Shown here: positions 49,801 through 61,800 of the stretch, in pieces | How the letters are laid out: the number at the start of each line of letters is the position of its first letter | How positions within the stretch are numbered: the first letter of the stretch is position 1 | NCBI GenBank assembly: GCA_026874595.1 | Contig: CM049317.1 | Location: 48,442,401 to 48,506,400, forward strand | DNA length: 64,000 nucleotides | Direction of reading: 5' to 3' | From: Sipunculus nudus | Taxonomy: Eukaryota; Annelida; Sipuncula; Golfingiida; Sipunculidae | Notes under the pieces: model-generated | Database searches by the model: none | What the model was told of the DNA's origin: nothing | The model's input: the letters and a program-made list of their open reading frames with translations, nothing else | Translations under genes and position numbers: made by a program

Positions 49801-52800
49801 AACAATGCTTCATATATCAAGTTAGTAATGAACTAATGTTGCTGTTTAAAGTTACATCTTCATATTAGAAAGGCTCTGGCTACTATGCTCTCAGAGAACT
49901 TGCTGCATCCAGCTGCTCTAGCATTAAATTCATGAACAATGAAAGAACACAGATGTGAAGGAGCTTAAATCCTAATGACCAAGCAAATCCAAAATGTAAA
50001 TTATAAATAATAATCACACCAGTTATGAATAAGAACAAATTCACCAGGAATTGGATAGGTTTGCAAGCCATTATTTAACTGGTCTATATAATATTTGAAA
50101 ATCTTGATGCCATTCTGGCAGTGCTTTTGGCCATGATCTAAAAACTGCATCAGACAAACCCTATAGGGTGTTGTGTACAGGAAGCATACATGAGTCATTT
50201 ATTTCTTCAGTTGCCTCATCTTATTATTCATGAAATAGATGCCACATGGGCTTGATAAAGCAAGATCTCTGTAAGTGTACCTGCTTGAGCCTTGCTAATA
50301 GGGAGATGTGAAGTTACTGTGCCAGCTAAATGTCACTTTTTGCTGATATCAATACCAACCTTATCATAGTATTTCTCATCTTTCTTCTCTTCTTGGCCAC
50401 CAGGGGTCTCTTTCTTTCCTTCATCTTTCAGGAAGATCTCAAATGTCTTTGAGAAAGCGATGGCTGCTAGAACACATACAACTGGTGTCAGCGTCAGCAT
50501 AAGACGCACCATCACCCCCGCAAAGTAGACGGCACTTATGGCATACAGGATAACTGTGGAAACATACAGCAAGTCATCAGCAAAGCTACATCAGAACCAT
50601 GAAGTCAACTGCAATGAATACTCAAAAGCAGATCTAAACATTTTTGAAAGTAAAATTTCACTGCTAACACATTTAAGTTTTCAGCATTTGTCCTCTGCTT
50701 TGATTGACAATGGGTTGTAAAATGTAACTAGGCCAGATATTAAGTTGAAAAGAATAGATTCACATTAGTCCTTTATGAGGAACTAACATTTGAAAACATT
50801 CTTGACTACATTAAAAGAAACATAGAGATTAGTCAAATAAGCTCTGCAACTTATTTTCTGAGTATCATGCATTGCATATTTTAATTTATCATGTACCATT
50901 ATGAATTTCTCTATATATGTAACAAATGTAAACTACATTATGTCTGGAGCCAATGATCTGAGCTATTATTAAAATGATATGCAATTACTGCCACATGAGC
51001 CAGTAACTGTTTCAAATGAAGTAAATATTCTTGTGACCAAAAATGTATAATGCAGCAAAAGTTCCTGAAATATCATGGACATTGCAGCCAAATACCTGTG
51101 TTTTATGTTTTTAAGACCAAGACTTCAAATCTGAAGTAGAAATGATAACATTACAACATGAACACAGTGACAGGACTCACTGAAGACTCGTTCATCATTG
51201 ATCTCTTTGATGACGAACCATACTCCAGCAGGGAATGTACAAATCAGGATATGGAGATCGAAGAAGAACGACACCCACGTGGTGGGTTGATGCTCAGACA
51301 CAGATGCGATGATAGGAATATGAATTTTGGCGTAGCCCGTGTCCCATAGAGCATAGAAACGTCCACTCCATGGGGCAATATACCCTACAATAGGCAGAAC
51401 AAAGACACCAATATAAGGCTTGGTGGTTTAAAACTTAAGATTATACCAATTTTTGATAAATGTACAGAAACAAAATCATACATGTTGTATATAATCCTTG
51501 AAAAAACTGAATAGTATCTAACCCATCATGCGGCATCATAAAATCTGGTTGAGCTACAGCTGTCCACGTGGCAACAACCCAACATGAAGATCAATTAAAT
51601 TATTTTGAGGTTTTAGCATTCAGCAGAAATCCTTATTGACATTATCAGAAAGCTGACAAGATCAATAAGATGACTGTAGTAACAAACTATAATATTAGGC
51701 ACAAAGAGCTGAGAAATTTATCTTTGTATTTTTTGCTTAATCAATCTACACATATACTGTGGTTGGCTTCATCAAATTTTATGATCTTCACTTTTTCAGT
51801 GTTTCAGGGTCATTTTCGCAATTTAATGGTATATTTAACACCCTAACCATGTCATCAATTATAATTTGAATTCATTATATCAAATAATATGTGCGCAAAA
51901 TCTTAATAATAGTAAATAGATGGGATCCCAAGGCCACACCAAACAATATTGTTCATTAATGGCATATAATTTGAAAGATCTGATATCACTTAAATAGCCA
52001 TCTTTGAACACACAAGATTTATTTTTATTAACCTTTCAGGATATATAATTCCCCTTTTGTGAATATCATGAATTTGAAACCCTTGCAAGAAAAAAAGGCA
52101 ACCACATATTAAGCATGACCTACCAGCGTATGTAAGGCCCACAACACTGAGGAAAACGAGTCCAGCAGAAGCTGTGATACCCAGGATAAAGAAGTGTCGG
52201 AACTCAGATTTGGTGAGGACTGACTGAACGTATTTGATTGCAGCGTATGCATTCAGCAGAGCAAACACTCCTGTAAAGAAACAGAAAAAATTGTTTTAAG
52301 GGACACACAGGAAAGATGTGAATGTCCAGCAACTATATGATAATTTACATGAATTTACAAATTTCATGTGTGTGAATGTTTAATAAGTCTTTATCTTCTG
52401 AACATTAATTCAAGGTTATAATTGCATGGTACAAAAATATTTAATTCCATTTTTAACCAGACACACTAAAACAATGCTTTTCATACCAATAATGTGTCTA
52501 CACAAGCAGCAATTAAATTTCTATATTCCTGACTGGAATATTCCAGGATGTTAGCATGAAATTACAGATATCTATTACAACAACCAGGGAACAAATACAC
52601 TGCTTTACTAAAATGCTCTCTGGGTAATACATTTGATTTGGTTCAAGTGACTTTCATATTTTGCAAAAGTTGTTGTTTCAAGACTTGGCAAAAAAAGGAC
52701 TGTAGGAGTTTTAAGATGAGTCAATGTACCTCAAATCAGTTTCAATGTTTAAACTCAATATAAAAAGTAATGCCCCTTTGGAATTCCAATAATGCAGCAT

Positions 52801-55800
52801 AAACAATTTGCAAAACTACCTACAAACTAACAAATTAAGAATACAGCTTTTGAGAGAATTCTGATTTTTAAGTAAACAGAGAAAAAATAGTTTTTGGATG
52901 TTTTGCTGACTTGTTCAAATGATCTTTGTAATATTTTCCTGATTTATCTCTGTTTCTGAATTTATAAGATTAGCTATCACTCTCCAATCATACCTGCTGC
53001 TGCCATATGTTCACTGGTCCTTACTGGTTGGAACCCAACAAAAGGGATCTGCATGGACATTACAAGGCCCAGTATGAAAAATGTAGTGTATGCTACAACA
53101 AAGAATACATGCACATAATGAAAGGCTGCCCACAATCAGATAACATTTCATATGATCATATCAAATTCATCTCTTAACATTATCATGCGAGGTAAAACAC
53201 TATGATATAATGGTGACTGGTAAGTTTCATCTGCAGTAACACGTAAACATAATATGGGTGTTACACAGAAGGTGGGTGATTGTTGAAGGCTGTATTGTCA
53301 CCCTTCCACCAGAGGCCTTTTCTATTAAAAATTAAAATCTTCCAGTTAGGGCAGTGTGAGATCGCCATGACAACTTGTCTCCACTGTTAAACTTTAAAAT
53401 CAAAACTTGTTACATTTCGAGGAAACACCTATAACATTTCACAAACACATGTTTACAAAGTATTACTTATTCCATGAAGCCCTCACCACATAAATTCCCA
53501 TGTTTACGCAATTTGCCTTGAACAATTCTAGTCCAACATGTTTGAAAGGAATATTTTACCCTTTTAAAAACAGTTATACCAAAGCTGCTGGTGTATTAAG
53601 AAGCCCTCGTGCATTGTGGGTAGCAGATTGTTACACCCACAAACCCTAACAAGCAGAGTTGTACTCTTATGAGTGTGGCTCTGCATAGAGTGGTGCATTG
53701 TCTACATTGTCTCATATTTATAATGGATCACTGTGGTTTCAAACACAGACGAATTATGCAATACATATGCATATTCAGCCTGTTGACAAAATTGATTTAT
53801 AAAACAAGAGAAGATTTTATTTTTATTTACAGATTTGAGACTTGGTATACTGGGCTATGTGACAAATCAAACATAAACAGGCACTGTCATTCAGGCTCAC
53901 TTAGTATCATATGGGGTAACAGGAAATTCTGTTTAAAGTCATGTCAATCTGATATAAAAAAAATATTTTCTATAGAAACTGTAGTTAACCTGACCTCTTG
54001 GTTATTAATGAAATATTAATGCCATGATCCTGCTTAATACCAAGGGCAAACACTGTGAATATGGTGCCATATCAATCAAGCCCTGTCATAGTAACCACTG
54101 TAATCACCATTTCAAATATGAGTGCAAAGCACTAGAGTTATAACCTGTCACTTGAATAAAAGGTAAATCATAAAGGATGTCAGCCACCAGGTGCAGTTGT
54201 ATCAAGAATATTATTGTTCTCAGTTAATCTTTTTTCAAGATTATGAATCTTGAAAATGAAGTTTTAGCGGAGGGCTAGTGAAAGCCAGACTTACCAACAT
54301 AGATTCTTCTGGAGAACCTGCCCATCAGGAGCAGCACGAACACATGAAGTGGAATAAGATTAATGATGAACACATAGCCTCCCCACGCTGATACCTGAAA
54401 CACAATGACAGTTATAAAAATTAATGCTGTACACAGTCTCCCCACCCTAATCCTTGAAACAGTCACTGTTAATCAGATTAATGATGAACATATTGCCTCC
54501 CGACACCTGAAATACATTCAATGTCAATCAGATTAATGATGAACACACAGCCTCCTCATAATGATAAATGAAATAGTCATTCTCAAGAAGATGAATGATG
54601 AACACACAGCCTCCTCATAATGATAAATGAAATAGTCATTCTCAAGAAGATGAATGATGAACACACAGCCTCCTCATAATGATAAATGAAATAGTCATTC
54701 TCAAGAAGATTAATGATGAACACATAGCCTCCTCTTAATGATAAATGAAATAGTCATTCTCAAATAGATGAATGATGAACACACAGCCTCCTCATAATGA
54801 TAAATGAAACAGTCATTCTCAAGAAGATGAATGATGAACACACAGCCTCCTCATAATGATAAATGAAATAGTCATTCTCAAGAAGATGAATGATGAACAC
54901 ACAGCCTCCTCATAATGATAAATGAAATAGTCATTCTAAAGAAGATGAATGATGAACACACAGCCTCCTCATAATGATAAATGAAATAGTCATTCTCAAG
55001 AAGATGAATGATGAACACACAGCCTCCTCATAATGATAAATGAAATAGTCATTCTCAAGAAGATTTATGATGAACACACAGCCTCCTCTTAATGATAAAT
55101 GAAATAGTCATTCTCAAGAAGATGAATGATGAACACACAGCCTCCTCATAATGATAAATGAAATAGTCATTCTCAAGAAGATTAATGATGAACACACAGC
55201 CTCCTCATAATGAAAAATGAAATAGTCATTCTCAAGAAGATGAATGATGAACACACAGCCTCCTCATAATGATAAATGAAATAGTCATTCTCAAGAAGAT
55301 TAATGATGAACACACAGCCTCCTCATAATGATAAATGAAATAGTCATTCTCAAGAAGATGAATGATGAACACACAGCCTCCTCATAATGATAAATGAAAT
55401 AGTCATTCTCAAGAAGATGAATGATGAACACACAGCCTCCTCATAATGATAAATGAAATAGTCATTCTCAAGAAGATGAATGATGAACACACAGCCTCCT
55501 CATAATGATAAATGAAATAGTCATTCTCAAGAAGATTAATGATGAACACATAGCCTCCTCTTAATGATAAATGAAATAGTCATTCTCAAGAAGATGAATG
55601 ATGAACACACAGCCTCCTCATAATGATAAATGAAATAGTCATTCTCAAGAAGATTAATGATGAACACATAGCCTCCTCTTAATGATAAATGAAGTTCAGT
55701 CACTGTCAAAGAGATTAATGGTGAACACACAGTCTCCATATTCTGACACCTAAAACACAATCACTGTCAATCAGATTAATGGTGAACACACAGCCTCCTC

Positions 55801-58800
55801 ATAATGATAAATGAAATAGTCATTCTCAAGAAGATTAATGATGAACACATAGCCTCCTCTTAATGATAAATGAAATAGTCATTCTCAAGAAGATGAATGA
55901 TGAACACAAAGCCTCCTCATAATGATAAATGAAATAGTCATTCTCAAGAAGATTAATGATGAACACATAGCCTCCTCTTAATGATAACTGAAGTTCAGTC
56001 ACTGTCAAAAAGATTAATGGTGAACACACAGTCTCCATATTCTGACACCTAAAACACAATCACTGTCAATCAGATTAATGGTGAACACAAAGCCTCCCCA
56101 AAATGATAAATAAAATATAGTCATTGTCAATAAGACTAATTATGAACAGCCTCCCCATGCTGATACCAGAAATACAGTCACTGTCAAGAAGATAAATGAT
56201 GAACACACAGCATCCATATACAACTATATACAATCAGCAGAGAACATATGGAATGCCATAATAAATCTACAGAAAATTACCTGTAAAACCAAAGCTTATA
56301 GATTAAAGAAATTACACAGTTCATTATGAAGATACTATTTAACATCATAATAACCATCAATAACTTGAGAAGTCATTTTAATCTTAAACAGAGTCGATCT
56401 GCCTCCAAAGCATAAACTGTCAGTCATAAGCATGTACTGCCAGTCATTTGCATATACTGCCGGTCATTTGTACATACTGCCAGTCATTTGTATATTTACT
56501 GCCAGTCATCTGTATGTGAAACTGTATCCTAACTGTTAAATACTTGTTATCATATCAAGCTGATGCTGTACAGGATATTAAATGTGCTAGGAAGCCTCTA
56601 TGGTCATCTATAGACATAACAAGGATAATGTTTGAAACAGCAAATTAATACAGAAATATTGAACTGCTTAATCATTAATACTTACAAGCCATATCCACTG
56701 AAAATCTGATTCTCAGCAAGACATTTAATATGTTCATTGGGGAAACTTCTTAATCTAGATGACTGAAATCAACTACACCTGCAATAATGTTAATGGAATT
56801 TCATACTTGTAAAAGATGTGAAACTACAATTTCAGTTCAAAGGCCATAGAATACACTATATTTAAAGATGTGTGTTTGTCTTATCTGACTGCATGAAGAC
56901 TCACCATGTAGAAATATGCTAATGATGTTAGTGCAGACCAATATACAGCACCCGTCTTCACCGATTTTATCTGCAACACAACAGAGGTCCCATTATCTTC
57001 ACTCATGTTAATACATATAACTTTGAAGTTTTTGAAACTGTTAAATCACCTGTAAAATAATGAACTTCCCTTCATAAACAACTCAAACCTCTGTTAACAA
57101 ATAATAACAAATAATGTGTAAAAGTCTTATTTACAATGTTGAATTAATTCCATTCATTCATTTAGATACTGGATTTGTCCAACATATAATTATATTTGAA
57201 AAATTCTCATTCACAGGTTCAATCATTTTCATTAGTTCATTTAGATACTTTACTTGTTGTCTGCTGATATGAAATTGATTTTATTCATGTTTACTGCAAA
57301 GTGGAAAAAGGGGGAAAAATCTAAATGTGAAAATTCTTAATTGTCACATGGCACGTATACATTCTACCATGACTTTATTATGAACAATATCACTCAGTAA
57401 CTCACCCATAAGAAATAAGTCAACATAAGTGCAAAGATGGCGATGCCTTCATTGTCATAGCTGCCAGCCACAGATCGACTGATGTAGCCAGGAACTGAAA
57501 TGAAACAAAAAAACATTCAGTATTACTTTGAGTAAACTCATAGTTGTGAATACAAACTAATATATCTTCTAGTCAGGGCAACAGCTCAAGATGATGAAAT
57601 ATATAAGTTGACATTTATCATCTGAATTTAGGAAAAGTGCAGCATGTTTTTTTTTTATTCTGGAGCCTGTATATAGTTTTTATATCCATATTAATATAGA
57701 ACATTTGGTCACAGCATAAAGCTATTAACCATTTCAAAGAATCGCTATCTATTAATAAAGTTATTAATAAGGGTTTGTTCCCATTAAACCAGGTATAAAC
57801 TGCAAAGGTTATTCAAGCTATTAAATCAAATCAGTAAAATATATTAACAGATGGCTGGCCAGACAGACAACAGAGCTGCCCAAAAGCACAGGTGATTTAC
57901 AGTCAGTAAATCAATGTGCTTTTTATAAATATCACTGAACATGATATTTATCCTCTTCTGTGGTCTAGGTGCAAAACACTGGACTTAAAGCCGGGAGATT
58001 GTGAGTTTGATTCTGAGCCGAGGCGGTGAGATTTTTCACTGTCAGCCCCCACCCATGCTTAATGGGAAGGCTGTGTCCAAAGGCTATGTTTCACTCACAA
58101 ACGAGTGCACCTTTCAGGGGTCCCTTGGTGCTATTACCCAGCAATAAGGACAATTATACCCCCAGGGTACAACCAGAAAGAAATTCTGTGGATGTACGTA
58201 CATAAGCTACTATTTCAAAAGGGAGGCGGTTCCCTCCAACAAAAAAAATAGGATTAAAAAATGTGATCTTCTGCGTGGCAAGTTAACATAAGTACACCCA
58301 AAAAGGATGTTGTTATCATGTTGGCCTGTGCTTGGTTTAAGGTTCATGAATGAGTGACAAACAGGACTCACCTATAGCAATAAAACAAGCAGCAAACAAA
58401 CCAGCACCGGAGCTCCACAACTCCTTGGTCAGGAAGTATGTAGCCAGGGCTGTCAGCCCACTACAAAACACACATACATCATACACACTAATCATATAAT
58501 CAAATACATAAAGTGCTATTAAGGATTAAGGATTCAAAGGTAGGAAACAAACTAAATGGCAACTGATTTGCAAATCTGTTGGAAATCAGTTTTATATATG
58601 GTCTGGAAATAAATCTTATGAGAGTAAAATTACTTCCATATCTATATCCAGTGAAATACCGCCTGAGACCACCCCACTTTGACCACCCCATCATGACCAA
58701 CCCACTATGACCACCCCACCATGACCAACCCACTATGACCAACCTGCTAAGATATCCAATTTTTTGGTCCTGGACTAATGTAAATCATAGTAAAAACCAC

Positions 58801-61800
58801 CCCACTAACACAAACACCCCGTTAACAAAACCACCCCACTAACACAACCAGCCCTGCTAACACAACCATCCCACTAACACAACCAGCCTGCTAACACAAC
58901 CGGCCCACTAACACAACCAGCCCACTAACACAACCACCCCGCTAACACAAACACCACACTAACACAACCAGCCCTGCTAACACAACCACCCCGCTAACAC
59001 AACCACCCCGCTAACACATCCAGCCCACTAACACAACCAGCCCTGCTAACACAACCATCCCACTAACACAACCAGCCATGCTAACACAACCACCCTGCTA
59101 ACACAACCGACCCGCTAACATAACTAGCCCTGCTTACACAACCACCCCGCGAACACAACCACCCCACTAACACAACCAGCCCACTAACACAACCATCCCA
59201 CTAACACAACCACCCAGCTAACACAAACACCCCACTAACACAACCAGCCCTGCTAACACAACCACCCTGCTAACACAACCACCTTGCTAACACAACCAGC
59301 CCTGCTAACACAACCAACCCGCTAACACAACCACCCCACTAACACAACCAGCCCTGCTAACAAAACCACCCCACTAACACAACCACCCCACTAACAAAAA
59401 CACACCACTAACACAACCAGCCCTGCTAACACAACCACCCTGCTAACACAACCACCCCACTAACACAACCAGCCCTGCTAACACAACCACCCCACTAACA
59501 CAACCAGCCCTGCTAACACAACCATCCCACTAACACAACCAGCCCTGCTAACACAACCATCCCACTAACACAACCAGCCCTGCTAACACAACCACCCTGC
59601 TAACACAACCACCTCGCTAACACAACCAGCCCTGCTAACACAACCACCCCACTAACACAACCAGCCCTGCTAACACAACCACCCCACTAACACAACCAGC
59701 CCTGCTAACACAATCACCCCGCTAACACAACCACCCTGCTTACCCAACCACTTTGGCTGGAAATGCTAGTCCTTTCACCACCTGCTGTCCACCTGTTTTT
59801 TGTACTAATTGTAGATGTTTTACTTAAGTTTATATTTTTCAAAAATTTCCAAGAAAACAACATATGGAAGAGACAACCTATTATGGCAAGTAAGAATTTT
59901 ACAATAAATCCCTGCTTTATGTTTCACAACATTTTAGTCTCTCCACCATGATCTGGCAGATATGATGAGTCCCTCAATAAACAGCCATAGATCTTTGTTT
60001 TAGCTGTTTATAATTTTTTGGAGTGTTTACATGAGATCATTCATTCAGCAGCTGTCAGTAGAGGCTGTTTTTGTATGTGACCAATGACCTTGACCGCCAT
60101 AAGTGGGTCTGATATGTTGTAAAATGTAGACTGATTTCTCATATTTTCAAATACTTCTGTTTCTTAAATAAAGTGTAAGGTAGGTATTTATTTACCTTGT
60201 TGAAAATTAGGTTCTTTTAGCCTTTACTCTCCACTTTAATTGTTTTCCTTGAAATGTAACTGCTAAAAATTTTCATTGCAAAAAACACTCGGACATGAGG
60301 GAATGAAACAGACTATAGTAATCTAAACTACGATGTATCAAATCGTGTATCATATCATGAGCAAAGTATCACAATGTATAACATGTTGAGAAATAATGTA
60401 TCATTACAAAGTATCAAAATGTATACCATGATGTGAAATAATGTATCATTACAAAGTATCAAAATGTATACCATGATGAGAAATAATGTAACATTACAAA
60501 GTATCAAAATGTATATCATGATGAGAAATAATGTATCATTACAAAGTATTAAAATGTATATCATGATGAGAAATAATGTATCATTACAAAGTATCATAAT
60601 GTATATCATGATGAGAAATAATGTATCATTACAGCATAAGCACCATACCTATGGTTAAAGACACTCACAAATAGGTGCAAAATATATGATCTTATACACT
60701 CTTTGAGATATTGCTCTAGTATTCATTGTAATATTTATACACAGTAAATAATATCCCTCTAAAGATGAGTAAAAGCCATTTACAAGATTTAGTGTAACCT
60801 CACAGACATGCAAATGGTATACATAATGTGAAATTGAAAATACAACTGCAGCTTAGTTAGCATTTGTGTAGAAGTCACAAACATGATACAGGTACCTGCA
60901 GCCCTCCAAACTAATTATCATACAGGTGGTTATGTGATGGTGTGTGAAACCATGCATGAATGTTATTACTCATAAAAAACACCACCAAAACAAACAGGAG
61001 CCAGACTTTACAGAAATGTTGAGGATGCTGTATCTCGTAATGTTGCAAAAAGATCACTGATTTGTCATGTATGCAGCTGTCCAGAAAATACAAGTTAATG
61101 TGTTGCTCTACATATCTTAAATAATATCAAATGCTGTCTGTGTCTTGTTATATATTTAAAGATCCTACATTTTACAATACTATCATCTATACACTTTATA
61201 CCAGCTGATTGGTGTAGCTTTCATGATAAAATAACACCTTCATACTATGAAGTCTGTGGCAGCTACACTTTCACAGACCTTGAATCATGGAGCCTTTCTG
61301 GTGTCAATTTCATGAATAATGAATATTGAACAAACCTGGAAGTGTTCAGCCTGAAATCATGAATGATGACAGTCAATCAAATATTATGAACAAAATGTAA
61401 ACAGCTGAACAGGGACCAGAAATGGGACAAGTATAATCTTGATACCCTCCCACAATGCTAAACATATGGTCTAGAAAACCATCACCACAAATGCTCTGGC
61501 TACTGTGTAGAATGTGTACACAAGTCATGATTGGTTCAGTTACCTAGTTCATTATCTATGACATATACACCATAACGGCTCACTGAAGAAAGGTCTGTGA
61601 AAGCACAGCTGCTACAGATTTGATCGTATGAAGATGTAAAATAAATGAGTCATTTTACCTGAACATTGGTGCCAGAAACACACAGATGTCACGGATGTAG
61701 ACAGGGATGTTGAGGGTGTGTAAGACCCAGTGTATTCCCCCGGACGTGATCATCAGTCCGGGGTACACCGTCCCTCCCACGATACGACCCAAGGGGTACC

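Noticed and set aside
51158-51349. Plus-strand 63-codon frame
   Set aside because: It is the antisense shadow of STT3B exon 8.
54540-55680. Regular repeats with CRISPR-like periodicity
   Set aside because: Units are contiguous without unique spacers, and the sequence is an animal intron.
54500-56060. Minus-strand open frames of 74 codons repeating GGYVFIINL-like peptides
   Set aside because: They arise from the 59-bp array that echoes STT3B exon 5. The array is intronic, most units lack an acceptor, and the unit length breaks the frame.
57960-58030. Possible tRNA gene
   Set aside because: A- and B-box-like motifs are present but no acceptor stem or proper anticodon arm can be drawn. A SINE-like remnant is more likely.
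60355-60658. Open frames on both strands of 84 and 64 codons
   Set aside because: They are products of the 45-bp minisatellite.
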